A DNA stretch of 64,000 bases from Zygnema cylindricum (lineage: Eukaryota > Streptophyta > Zygnematophyceae > Zygnematales > Zygnemataceae). The DNA lies in contig JBBHKE010001435.1 in the NCBI GenBank assembly GCA_037447655.1, positions 122,001-186,000 of the forward strand, given 5' to 3'. How positions within the stretch are numbered: the first letter of the stretch is position 1; every line of letters begins with the position of its first letter. Both the position numbers and the translations under genes were made by a program. Of the stretch, positions 1 to 10,200 are shown piece after piece. The notes beneath the pieces are model-generated. The model did no database searches. It saw only the letters and a program-made list of their open reading frames with translations, and was not told the origin of the DNA.

Positions 1-20
1 AGCAATACAAGGCCAGATTA

Positions 21-1484
21 GTGGCAAAGGGGTTCACACAGAAGGAGGGGATCGATTATGAGAAGACTTTTGCTCCGGTTGTTAGATTCCACTCCGTCCA
101 GATTCTACTTAGTCTCGCGGCAGCGGAAGACATGGAAGTGCACCAGATGGACATAAAAACCGCTTTCTTACACGGAGAATTGGAAGAAGAGATCTTCATG
201 CGACAACCGGAAGGATTTGTGGAGAAAGGACAGGATAGCAAGGTGTGCAGATTGATAAAGTCTCTTTATGGACTAAAGCAATCTCCACGCCAATGGAACA
301 AAAAGCTGGACGAGTTTTTAACGAGTTTGGGATATATTCGAATCAGTTCGGATCATTCTATCTACTTATTTGAGGGCGAGGAAGGTATAATTTTCATTGC
401 CATATATGTTGATGATTTGCTTGTTTTGAGTAAATCAATGGAGAAAATTAATAGATTGAAAAAGGATCTAAAAGGTAGATTTGAAATGAAAGATTTGGGA
501 GAGGCAAAGTACATCTTGGGAATTCAAATGGAGAGGGATAGAGAAAAGAAAACAACTAGACTAACTCAAAAGGAAGCAATTGGGAATATGCTTGAAAATT
601 TTCAAATGGAAAAAGCAAACAGTTGTACGACTCCAATGGACTTAAAGAAGGGAAATGAGGGGAGCTCAGAAGAGGGAATCTTGATCTTGGATAATGAGCT
701 AGGACCTGAGGAAAGCAAGTTCATGCAAACTATTCCATACAGTCACGTTGTCGGTAGTTTGATATACTTTATGAACTGTACTCGTCCTGATATAGCTGCA
801 GCCGTGGGAGTATTAAGTAGGAGTCTGAATGATCTTAGGAAGAAAGATTGGGAAGCGGCCAAAAGAGTCATGCTGTACTTGATAAGAACAAGAGATCTAT
901 GGTTGCATTTGGGAGGGGATAATACTGATATCACCACTTGGAGTGATGCTAGTTATGGGGATGCTCCAATGAGGAGGTGTACTTCTGCGTATGTGTTGTA
1001 TGTTGGGAATGGGGCTTGTTGTTGGAGCAGTAAGCAACAAAAGGTGATTGCTCAGTCCACCATGGAGGCTGAGTATATGGCCTCGTGTTTGGCTGTGAAA
1101 GAATTGATGTGGGTAAAATCTTTGCTTCAAGAATTGGGATACATGAAGAGCGGAGTGCAAAAAGTATTTTGTGACAATCAAGCTGCAATTGCAATTGCAG
1201 CAAACCCTAAGCATCACTTTAAAGCAAAGCATATGGATATTCGTTTGAGCTTTGTTAGAGAGAAGGTTGAGAATAAAATAATTAGTTTGGAATATAGACC
1301 GGATGGAGAGATGGTAGCAGATATGATGACTAAGCCGGTTCCTTCTCCCAAATTAAAATTTTGTAGGGAGAAGTTTGGACTGAAAGAAAAGATAGACCAG
1401 ATAATAAGGGGAGAGTTGAAAAGTGATATTTTGTATTCTACCTTTTTTGAGTCTTGCAGTTCTCATACTTGTCGTAGTCACTGA
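21..1484 (+). CDS. Copia E: reverse transcriptase-RNase H end of pol (5' end outside window)
   Basis: This is the C-terminal part of a Ty1/Copia polyprotein, the enzyme that copies element RNA into DNA in virus-like particles. The frame is open to the left edge, so the first Met is not a real start. The RT palm motif YVDD is at residues 129-132, preceded by the usual Copia text KAFLHGELEEEIFMRQPEGF-like segment. RNase H follows, with WSDASYGD near residue 309, STMEAEY near 350 and CDNQAA near 390. There are no internal stops, so this is the best-preserved Copia pol in the window. The stop that sister copies use after GLK(E/Q)KID is lost (TAG reads CAG), so the frame runs through the polypurine tract and about 70 nt into the LTR. 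Confidence 0.93.
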   Translation: MAKGFTQKEGIDYEKTFAPVVRFHSVQILLSLAAAEDMEVHQMDIKTAFLHGELEEEIFMRQPEGFVEKGQDSKVCRLIKSLYGLKQSPRQWNKKLDEFLTSLGYIRISSDHSIYLFEGEEGIIFIAIYVDDLLVLSKSMEKINRLKKDLKGRFEMKDLGEAKYILGIQMERDREKKTTRLTQKEAIGNMLENFQMEKANSCTTPMDLKKGNEGSSEEGILILDNELGPEESKFMQTIPYSHVVGSLIYFMNCTRPDIAAAVGVLSRSLNDLRKKDWEAAKRVMLYLIRTRDLWLHLGGDNTDITTWSDASYGDAPMRRCTSAYVLYVGNGACCWSSKQQKVIAQSTMEAEYMASCLAVKELMWVKSLLQELGYMKSGVQKVFCDNQAAIAIAANPKHHFKAKHMDIRLSFVREKVENKIISLEYRPDGEMVADMMTKPVPSPKLKFCREKFGLKEKIDQIIRGELKSDILYSTFFESCSSHTCRSH

Positions 1485-2516
1485 GAATTGACAGGCAGCC
1501 ATGGCTGCCTTGGACAAATGAGAAGATAGACAGAAGACAAAGCTAGCTCCTGCAAAAGCTACGTCGCCACATACATGATTTGATCCTGTATCCTCCGGGC
1601 GAAAGCCGTATGGATTAGGCGTTCGTCTTATCCGTTAGGTCTTGATGAATCGATCCATGTATTGTACTTGATAAGTATTTAAAGAAAACATACAGCATAT
1701 TCCGTGTAACATCTTACAAAACGAAAAGAAACATCGAACGTGTGGTACCGCACAAAATGCAGTACTGCACGAAATAAATGAAACAGACATTTGATTTCGA
1801 CGAACGAAATTAAATGTCGCGATCGACGGCTCGCGAAGCAAGAAGAAAATTTAAGCTATCAACACGGAACGTTGACCGTCGAAATTCAACGGTCAACACG
1901 GAACTTTGACCGGTGAAATTCAACGGTCAACATTTATTCGGCGCGGCGTCACATCGAACGGCTGCAATTAATCACCGTGAAAAGAACGGACGACACGCGT
2001 GAGTGCCGGGATGTCGGAATGACTATCTAGGAGAAGTACGGCAAAATGGGAGGAAATTACACGTGGATGCTGGAAGAGAAAATGGACAGAATGTCACTGA
2101 CCTATTTTGCCACGTGGCAGACCGAGAATGGTGCTAAATATATCCGTACATAAAGTACGGCGGCTGCTGTACTTTTTATGTACAATAATTAGGGTACTTC
2201 ACTTTGATTGGTTTAGAGTAGTTATGAGGAGTTTTCAGGACTTAGACAAAATTTTGAAAACGTCCTCTCTCCTAGAGGCCATCTGTACAAATATGCTGTC
2301 TTTGAACAGCCATAACTTAATGCTCATGTGAGCAAATTCGGTGATTCTTTTTGCAGCGGACTCAGGGGAGTCCATGCTACACAGGGGTGTAGTCGGTCAG
2401 AGTTTTTTGCGTGCCAGGTGGCACTTAATTATTGCCAAAGTCAAAAGTGCTAATATTATCCTAGAGGCTTCATATAAGCTAGACATTCTGTGTACCAATG
2501 GAGGTCACAGATTACA
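1414..2516 (+). repeat. 3' LTR of Copia E
   Basis: The LTR starts after the polypurine tract AATAAGGGGAG with AGTTGAAAAG (sister LTRs begin TGTTGAAA) and ends ...GATTACA. The 3' end aligns with the Copia C LTR end. Shared family features are an antisense tRNA-like B-box segment near 1577-1585, the U3 hairpin GTACATAAAGTAC/GTACTTTTTATGTAC near 2150-2190, and two small stem-loops at 2353-2399 (GGACTC..GAGTCC, then CTACAC..GTGTAG). Right of 2516 the gag of minus-strand Copia D begins abruptly, so E appears to have inserted into D. The matching left flank is outside the window. Confidence 0.82.
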
Positions 2517-3573
2517 CCAACTCCTCATCTAAAAGAAGCTCATCGTCCTCGTCCTCGGATTCCGCCTCATGTACCTGTGTCACAAGGGCCTTTTTGTTTC
2601 CTCTTGGGGTACCACCGGTCTGCCCCTCCTTTAGCCGAAGCTCGGTTAGCTTTGTGCACTCTGCCATATAGTGCCCAGGTTTCTTACAAAAATGACATAA
2701 ACCTTTGGGAGCCCTTGGTCCGAACTCGTCGCTCCCATTTTTTTGCTCCCTCCCCCCATAGTTTCCGACCGGTTTCCGGGAATCCTTGTTCCTCCAATCC
2801 GTCGCAGTTGCCAAGGCTTGGCCACTCTTTCCTCCCCTTCGGATCTCAATCGTATTCTCCCAAACGAGAATCATCCCTACCACTGAGTTCCATATCCACC
2901 TTGAGTCCGGCAAGTCCTGCACACGGTTGACTATGTTCTCGAACTCATCAGGTAACTTCATCAGTAAACAGTTAAACTTTTCTTTTTCACTAAAAACTTT
3001 TCCCACACTCTCTAGCTCCATGAAGAGTGTAGTAAGCTCATTGCAAAAATCCAACATCTTCCCCCCTTTGTATTCACACTCGTTAACTTTCTGATCAGCC
3101 AACTGTTGTTGCTGAATCGTTCCACTTCGGTACATCTCTATGAGAGCCTTCCAAAGATCGGATGCCTTTTCTACCTGCAAATGAGGACATGCAAGTCCTT
3201 GAGTGAGCTGGCGTATGATGAAGTGCTTTGCCGCCATATTGTTGAAGTCCCAGGTTTCAGTATCATTCTCCTCGTTCCTCGGAATAGGTGACATGAATGT
3301 CGAACCAGTTGCTATTCGTGTGGTCGCCTTTTCTCCTTTCCTTTGTCCACCACCTCTCCTTCTTTTGTTTCCTACGTTGAAGGTGGATCCTCTTTCCTGG
3401 TGAATCTGCTTCATCCAAACCCTGGAGGAATGCTAAGACTTGATGGACGCCCCAACTGTCCACTCACTATCCCCCAAAACCTTTTTTCGCATAGAGCTCC
3501 AATCATCATACTTTCCCAGTATATGAAGCCAGTTCCATTAGAGAATGGTACCCTAGAGGGTGGGCCCATCACC
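2517..3573 (-). pseudogene. Copia D gag, cut off by the Copia E insertion
   Basis: Minus-strand Copia Gag, the nucleocapsid polyprotein. In order there are an N-terminal segment beginning MGPPSRVPFSNG at the primer-binding site, a stop near 3420-3430, the long UBN2-type gag body (for example GTIQQQQLADQKV and CNELTTLFMELES), and a CCHC zinc knuckle CHFCKKPGHYMAEC near 2665-2705. An acidic tail (DEDDELLLDEELV) then ends where the LTR of E begins. Sister copies continue from this acidic stretch into the protease, so the stop at 2512-2514 is created by the junction. The rest of D should lie left of E, outside the window. Confidence 0.85.
3559..3573 (-). promoter_or_regulatory. Copia D primer-binding site, initiator tRNA-Met anticodon-arm type
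   Basis: Read on the minus strand this is GGTGATGGGCCCACC, directly downstream of the LTR end (TTTCA). It differs by one base from GGTTATGGGCCCACC, which is complementary to the anticodon arm of plant initiator tRNA-Met. Confidence 0.7.
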
Positions 3574-4605
3574 TGAAACTCTGAGACCTCCTTAAGTCCT
3601 CAGAGTGGACAGCTTCCAAGAAGCCTCTAGGATAACCCTGACCCCTTTGTGTTTGAGCAAAAATAACTGCCACCCTCGCAGAAAAAAACTCTGACCAACT
3701 TCACCCTTGTGAAGGGAAGACTCCCTTGAGTCGATAGCAAAAAGAATCTCTGAATTTGTCCCTTGAGCAGTAAGTTATGGAGGGTCAAAGTTGACCTTTT
3801 GTACAGAAGCTCTCTGGGAATGAGGGTCCTATCTTCTAATTTTTCTAAGTCCAATCTCTCTCACAGACTCTATCTAATGATGTACGGAGCCAATCAGGTT
3901 ACAGTTCCGTACACAAAAGTTCAGCTGCTGGTGTATTTTATGTACGGACACTGTACGACATGGCCTAAATGTCGACACGTGGTATGTCCGGATTCGCTCC
4001 CTTAATCCTCGGAGATGCCGCGATCCAATGTCATTCCGCCACGTGTCATGTGATGTGGCGATGACCACAAACCGCCAAAATCCTCTTTCGCGATCTCGGC
4101 GTTAATTCTGTCCGTCCGATTAAATTCACATTTAATCGTAGCCGTAATAAATACATGCTCGATATTCGTTTCACTAAAGAAATAAATGCGTGGTATTCGT
4201 TTCTTATCCGTACCGTAATTCGTACTTTCACATTTCTGGATCTATGTCTCCCGTAAACAGTTTCAGTTAAATGAACTATCCTACGTATGAATGTTTAATT
4301 AAATATCAAACCATATAGTACGTAACACTAGTTCTAGACTTAACGGCTAAGGCTACCGGCTACCAGCTGTCTGCCGGCCGGCAGGTACCAGGATCAAATC
4401 CTATGGCCGGCACATACCTTTTAGTAAATAAAACCCCTAACTAATATATATTTCCCGTAAACCTCTGGATAGCCTAGGTAGCCATGGCTCTAGCTCCCTC
4501 TCCAACTTCTCAGTGACTGCGACAAGTTTGAGAGTTGGAGAGAGAAGTTAGAGGTAGACTGCCTCGGCTTCTTTCTATACTTCTATTTAGACCTAGAAAA
4601 TACTT
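3574..4605 (-). repeat. 5' LTR of Copia D, outer end eroded
   Basis: On the plus strand it begins TGAAACTCTGAGACC, matching the start of the Copia C LTRs, and ends near AGACCTAGAAAATACTTAAA. Related LTRs continue to TTTCAACA, so the last few bases are missing or replaced. It has the tRNA-like B-box form GGATCAAATCC at 4391-4401 with GCCGGC arms on both sides. The U3 hairpin lies near 3905-3945 and the paired stem-loops of R/U5 near 3700-3740. Confidence 0.78.
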
Positions 4606-4694
4606 AAAATGGAGCATTAATTTCTACTGAAGGAGTAAGGGGAGAGGCGACGATCGAGAAATGTGGGGGGTTTGAAGCAGGGAGAAAGATAGCT

Positions 4695-5668
4695 ATGAAG
4701 AAAGAGATAGCAAAGGGTAAGCGTAAGGTGAAAGATGACAATGACAAATTATACGTCCCCTCGTCTTCGGATAGCGACGAGAGCATCGAGGATGGTGAAA
4801 AACCGTCGGAAGACAAGCCCGAACCCGAATTTTGGAACCCACCGATATCCTCGTGTGGAAAAACGAAGATGATCCCACCACCGAGGACGAACAAACCGCG
4901 GATAGTGAGGAAAAGCAACGTGAGGGGGAATTTGATGATGACGACGATGTGTTCGGGGCGCCTCCCACGTCGACTAGGGAGAGAACCATTGTAATGGCTC
5001 CTCCGTTTCCTCAACCTCCATACCCGGTTGAGTATCCCAATTGGTATTTTCCTCCTCCCACAGCAGGGGAGGAAATGGACAGTTTCGTGCCTCGACCCTA
5101 ACATTATATTCCGGTTGCCGAATGGCCGAAACATTGGAGGTATGGTGAACCTCGACCCCTAAACCCGAAAGCGAATCTTTTTCCGCAAATTCTTGACATC
5201 CCCCTCGATGTCACCGCACATCCAACATGGTTGTTTATCTCGCTTGAGGACCGAGGCTCGACCTTAGCCCACATAAGGCAATTTGATCCGGCAGACCCCG
5301 GATAACGTGGGTTGTTCGTGGGGAGGACGGTTTTCGGTAAATGTACCGGAGTTGCTACGTCATCATCATCCGTGGGATCCTCGGTTATACAACATCCTAA
5401 AATATTATCGAGTATCTCCCGAGGTACTTGCTGTCCGAGATGCTCGTACGACGATATTGCAAAAATGTTGCAATGTCAGAGTGCCACGCTCTCGCCTTTG
5501 GGAAATACAAAGGGTTCCGCCACCGTTTAGGTCACCTTCACCTCCGAAAGGAGAGGATTTTCCTTTAATAATTGCGGCACTCACTCAACAATTAGCGGCT
5601 CAACAAGAATAAATAAGAGCGGATCGAGAGCAATTGATGAGGCTCACACGGTCATTGTCGAAAAAAAA
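4695..5668 (+). pseudogene. Unassigned broken ORF with acidic N-terminus
   Basis: I do not recognise this gene. It starts at MKKEIAKGKRKVKDDND and continues acidic and Ser-rich. It shifts frame near 4830 into a segment rich in D/E (EGEFDDDDDVFGAPP), then Pro/Tyr-rich text to a stop at 5099-5101. The same frame stays readable to about 5300, then another frame (5283-5612) carries text ending LIIAALTQQLAAQQE and, past a stop, QIRADREQ-like sequence that looks coiled-coil. At least two shifts and two stops make it non-functional. It lies about 400 bp upstream of the DDE pseudogene on the same strand and could be an accessory ORF of that transposon or a gag-like remnant. Confidence 0.4.
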
Positions 5669-5785
5669 AACTGTAATTGGTATGTATTTTTTACTAACTC
5701 TTACTCCACTATATCACTTTCCATGTTTCACCCACTCACTTACTTGTTAATTATTTTTTTTGTCACTTGTGGTATGTTTCACATT

Positions 5786-5950
5786 GCGACGTCTTCAACT
5801 CGTCGATGAATCAACGACGACAATCTGTCGTCGCTGAATCAGCGACGACAATGTATCGTTGCTGAGTCTTGAAATGGCTCCAGATAACTGAACCAGCGAC
5901 GACCAACAATGGTCGCTCACTTTAGCGACGACTGCAGGTCGTCATTGAAC
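5786..5950. repeat. Cluster of four CAGCGACGA-type palindromes
   Basis: Four imperfect hairpins lie end to end: 5811-5837 (CAACGACGACA...TGTCGTCGCTG), 5838-5865 (CAGCGACGACA...ATCGTTGCTG), 5893-5917 (CAGCGACGACC...GGTCGCT) and 5923-5948 (AGCGACGACT...GGTCGTCATT). The same core recurs at 8.1, 8.5, 8.7 and 9.8 kb. The cluster lies just upstream of the DDE transposase remnant, so it may be terminal or subterminal repeat of that element. Confidence 0.7.
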
Positions 5951-6039
5951 CAAATTTTATATGATATATATAATTTTTTTATACAAATAAGGACTGACAT
6001 GTTTTTTTGTTTTTTTTTTCCCTTTCTTTTCGTTAAAGA

Positions 6040-7755
6040 ATACCAAAAAGCAAGTCGGTGGTGAAAGGGTCGGGTTGCGACATTGAGAAACATACGGGCG
6101 ACGACACATACTTTGTCGTTTGCGGGATTTGGACGAAGAAGTGTGGTGGTGACAAAGGCAAGGAATTTCCATGGGTGACAGCAGTGCACTCGGAATTGGT
6201 GGAAGAGTTTTACCGCTTCAAGAAAGCGGGTATGAAAATATCACAAACCATTGTATGGACCATGGCAGTTCATATCATTAAACGTATGAAGGAGGAGAAT
6301 AGGAGACTATTCATCGACAAAAAGGGTAATGAGATAAAAATGAAAATGAAAAAACGATGAACTCAACGGTTTTGCGAAAAACACAATATTGTGACGATGG
6401 CTCAAAAAGGAAAGCTACAATTAAGCCTGGAGAAGGAAGAATACATCGAAAAAACAGTTGCATATCACATGGGCGAATTAAAAAGAGGATTTTTATCGGG
6501 TAAGTTTTTTGAATATTTGTACAACTCATTGCTATATGCTGTAATATATGTCACATATATTACATTAAATTGTATTTTCTATGGATATAAATGCAAATAA
6601 GCGAATGAAAGTAGTTTCCCCTACCATCATATTTTCCTGTGTTGTGTTTTTCTTACAATTTTATGTGTTATTGTCATTATAGGTCGCTACAACGAGGATC
6701 TAATTGAAAACATGGACGAGACCCACGTGATTGTAAATATGGATAACAAAAAGACGTTGGGTTTTCGCGGGGATGAGGTGGTTAAATACGCGGATGTTGC
6801 CAGAGGTGGAGAGTCGATGACTTTGATGGTTCGACTCACGGGCGGAGTGAACGCTCGAATTGAATCTCCTATGTTAATCTTCGCCAACAAGCTCCGTAAT
6901 TACCCGATCAAGGGCATCCACGATGACATACCAGGTGTTTTTCTTTCCCTATGAATCTTTTTCCTTATAAATATTGACGCTATTGTCTCACTTATTCTCC
7001 CTTGTACTCCACACCCAAAATATTATATATGGAGTGATATGTTGTTTATATTGATTTCTCCCTATACACTTGTCGCCCTCTCTCTCCCTCCCTCACTCAA
7101 TATGTTTTCCCACTCTCTTCTGTAGGAGTTTGTTACCGTACCAGGCTGAAAGGTTAGAACGACAAAACGGTCTTCCCCTAATGGATCGCAGAACCGAGGT
7201 CATACTAAGGAGATCGCGATGGCCGTGAAAAGGTTATATCTGTGGACAGTTGTGGCGGTCACAATATGTCCGAAGAATTAAACACCGCTTTAAGCGCAAA
7301 GAGAACAACACTCTATTTTTTTCCTCCATGTGTAACGCATTTAGTGCAACCTGTCGATTCATTTGAAATTTCTAAAATCAAAGAGGTGTGGTCAAGAAAA
7401 TGGGAAGATTGGAAGATGAAGGGGGGTAGAGAGCCACAAGTGGTCTTTACCTAGGGGCCAAAAATGGTTTGGTAAGTTAGCTAGACCGGGGAAAGCCTTT
7501 TTCTTAAAGTTGGCACGCGATTCGATAAAAGAAGTGAACGAAATGAAGGACAAAAATGGCATGGGATATGCACGCAAGGCGATGATCCAATGCGGATGGT
7601 CATTAAAGGAGGGCAAATGGGAGGAGAGCATGCTTACGCAAAAGTTGCAAGTGATAATTATGAAATGGCGAAATCATTTCGACGGCGACGAAGTGCCTCC
7701 TCCTTCGGTTCCTGTACGGGATCTACTCCAACTCCTTCGAGAGGCGGATATTTAA
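6040..7755 (+). pseudogene. Pogo/Tigger-like (DDE_1) transposase pseudogene with two introns
   Basis: Remnant of a cut-and-paste transposase. Segment 1 (from about 6040) is basic N-terminal sequence including KISQTIVWTMAVHIIKRM. It breaks frame at 6358 and resumes to a donor at 6499/6500. Intron 1 is 6500-6682 (GTAAGT...TATAG). Exon 6683-6934 gives NEDLIENMDETHVIVNMDN with the first catalytic Asp. Intron 2 is 6935-7125. The next exon has PGVCYRTRLKG, in-frame stops near 7155-7200, then VDSCGGHN (second Asp) and LYFFPPCVTHLVQPVDSF (third Asp, with the PP..TH..QP.D signature of DDE_1). After a frameshift near 7450 it ends KWRNHFDGDE... at 7755. Splice sites still give phase-correct joins, so decay came after the introns were in place. 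Confidence 0.8.
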
Positions 7756-7759
7756 GAGG

Positions 7760-8455
7760 ATGAAGCCAGTCATGACGAAGTCTTAGAGGAAAACAGTGAT
7801 TATGAGGCAATTTTTAGAGAGGTGGTTTAATTAGGAGTGGCGGTATAATGGATAATGGGTCGTTTGCATAACTTTTTACTAATAGTGTGTTTTTTTTTTT
7901 TTTTTAGTTTAGGTTAATACATTTACATTTCTTTTATTGCAGTATGCAGTATACGTTGTATTTCTTTCTTTGACGTTGAATATTATATATCCCTCTTTCA
8001 TTTTTTGTTTTTATATTGTTTACGATACCTGAATGGCCCAATGCGGATGAAATGTATTTGTAGTGATTGTGTAAATTCTATGTTTGTAGTTTCATGCTCC
8101 CATTCAGCGAGGACACATTGTTGTCGCCCATTGGCCGAATGTGAAATAAACCATTCAGCGACGACACAGCATCGTCGCTCGATGGTAGATAATATATTAT
8201 GACATAAAGACAACAACGATAAGACAGACAGTGATATGAAATAGCGAGAAAATTTCATGGAAAGGATCATAAATATATAAAATTAACGCGATAGAGACGA
8301 ATAAGAAAATGGAGAATGAAAAATAAAAAAATGTGAAACATAAAAACACAAGTCGGATAACATGAGGGCAAGATGGTCGGTTATTATGGTTAAGTTCAAA
8401 AGTAAACGTAGATGAAAATTAGGGGACAATAATAATGTGATGGAGAAATGGATCC
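7760..8455. other. AT-rich tail of the DNA-transposon region, with a hairpin pair at 8104-8184
   Basis: I see no gene. Two palindromes of the CAGCGACGA family occur at 8104-8135 (TCAGCGAGGACA...TTGTCGCCC) and 8153-8180 (TTCAGCGACGACA...ATCGTCGCT). They mirror the cluster upstream of the transposase remnant, which would fit element ends. Confidence 0.55.
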
Positions 8456-8810
8456 CGACATCTTGTGTTGACTCAATGTCGGTGCTGAATGGTGAAAAAG
8501 TCATACATGACGTTGAACAACGAGACGTTCTTGTCGTTGACTGGCACGAAAGTAACACATACCATCCAGCAACGAGACAGTCTCGTCGCTGATTACCTCT
8601 AGAGAGACAAATAGACAGTAAAAAGAGAGAACGACATCTTCTGTTGACACAATGTCGGTGTTGAATGGTGAAAAAGTCATACATGGCGTTGAGCGACGAG
8701 ACGTTCTCGTTGTTGACTGGCAGGAAAGTAACATATACCATCTAGCGATGAGACAGTCTTGTCGCTAATTAACTCTAAGGAGACAGATAGATAGGAAAAA
8801 GAGAGAATTA
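8456..8810. repeat. 176-bp imperfect tandem duplication carrying palindromes
   Basis: Unit 1 is 8456-8631 and unit 2 is 8632 to about 8808. Both start CGACATCTT and share GTGAAAAAGTCATACATG. Each holds two hairpins of the CAGCGACGA family (8513-8541 and 8566-8592; 8688-8716 and 8741-8767). Divergence between units is visible, so the duplication is not recent. Apparent minus-strand ORFs across it are low-content frames made by the repeat. Confidence 0.75.
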
Positions 8811-9419
8811 CAAAGATATAATATATAATAAAATGAAAAAATAATGACAACTGTAAATAAGAATAGTGAGAGAGAACAATCAGACGTTTGTCAACCAAAA
8901 ACGTTAGGGGTGTTCACAAACTTCATGGCATGTATCGTTTATCATTTACAAAACATAGAGCAATTATATCATAGCACGCGTCATTGCAACAAAGTGAAAA
9001 TGATTTACAATTTTTAAAAATAGTGAAAAATACACTTAGATATAAATTCAATCCTTTTTCCCTAAGAAAGACAATGAGGTACACCGTAAAAAAACTATAA
9101 TATGTACTACCCTATTCGTCTTTTTCAAATAAAAAAAAATATTAGTCTACATTAACGAAATGTACATCGCACCTGAGAAGTATCCTGTGTAAACTATGGT
9201 AATATAATAATATTTTCCAAGCCATGTACAAATTTGTTTGGAAGTTCTAATATTAAATGCAATAAAGAAGAGTCAATGAAATCTCTCCCAATCCATGCAT
9301 TTGTTCCTCCATTGCAATCAGCTGCCTCAATGAAATTCCGAGCCTACAACAAAGAAAAAAATACAACAATGGAGGTGGTTTAAAAAATTAATGTCAAAAC
9401 GTGTATTTGTAATGGTGAA
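8811..9419. other. AT-rich intergenic DNA, no gene seen
   Basis: No coding pattern, splice-linked frames or repeats recognised. Confidence 0.5.
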
Positions 9420-9772
9420 GTTCATGGGCGAGGGAGAGGGGAAAGGTGAGGAAAACAGAGAGGGCAAGGGAGAGGGAGAGGGGAAGGGAGGTAGTGCGGC
9501 AGATGAAGAGAGTGAGAGGGAGAGGAAAAGGGAATGTGGGTGGGAAAGATAGCTGCAAATCAAGAGGTGGGGAGAGGGAATGGGAGAGAGAGAGGAAAGT
9601 AATGCGGCATATAGAAAATGAAATGAAAGCGAGAGGGAGTGAGAGAGAGTAGATAAGGTAGTGGGAAGAGAAAGGTAGAGATAACGACAGATCGAGGGAA
9701 GGGGAGAGGGAATGGGAGAGGGGGAGTGGGAAAAAGGAAAAAATCGACAGGATATATAAAAGATGACGGAAA
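9420..9772. repeat. Purine-rich (GAGAGGGA)n low-complexity tract
   Basis: G/A-only stretches with irregular GAGAGGGAGAGG units. Long minus-strand Ser/Leu/Pro frames here come from base composition. Confidence 0.8.
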
Positions 9773-9784
9773 AATAAACATGCC

Positions 9785-9868
9785 ATTCAGCGATGACGCG
9801 TTACTGTCGTTGAATGAAAATATGGTAATACATTTCATTCAGCGACGATACAGCCTCGTCGCCGATTA
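9785..9868. repeat. Pair of CAGCGACGA-family palindromes
   Basis: 9785-9815 reads ATTCAGCGATGACGCG...CTGTCGTTGAATG and 9836-9865 reads CATTCAGCGACGATACAG...CTCGTCGCCGAT. This is the same family as at 5.8, 8.1, 8.5 and 8.7 kb. Confidence 0.7.
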
Positions 9869-9954
9869 CCATAAGGGAGAGAAACACAAAATATAAAAAT
9901 GAGAGATTGAATGACCCTAAAAAACATAATAGCATGAAGATAGAGTAACAAAAT

Positions 9955-10200
9955 AAAAAAGAGAGAGAGAGATGGCAACAGATTGGGAGAGTAGGAAGAT
10001 GGAGAGGAGAGGATAGAGATAGTGTGGAAAATCTAGAAGGTGAGAAGGAGAGTGAAAGGGAGAGGGAGAGAGAAAGAGAGGGAAAAAGAGTTTGTCAAAG
10101 AGAGAGAGAAGGAAGAGAAAGAGAGAGGGAAAGAGAGTGGGAATGGAGATAGATTGGAAGTATGAGAGAGAGGTAGAGGGAGAGGGCATAAAGGTGAGAG
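9955..10200. repeat. Purine-rich GA low-complexity tract
   Basis: Irregular (GAGA) and (GGAGA) repeats with no coding signal. Confidence 0.75.

Noticed and set aside
8283-8898. Minus-strand frames with recurring FLP(V)NNENVSSLNAMY-like text
   Set aside because: The repetition comes from the 176-bp duplication and hairpins; frames are short, and I see no protein family.
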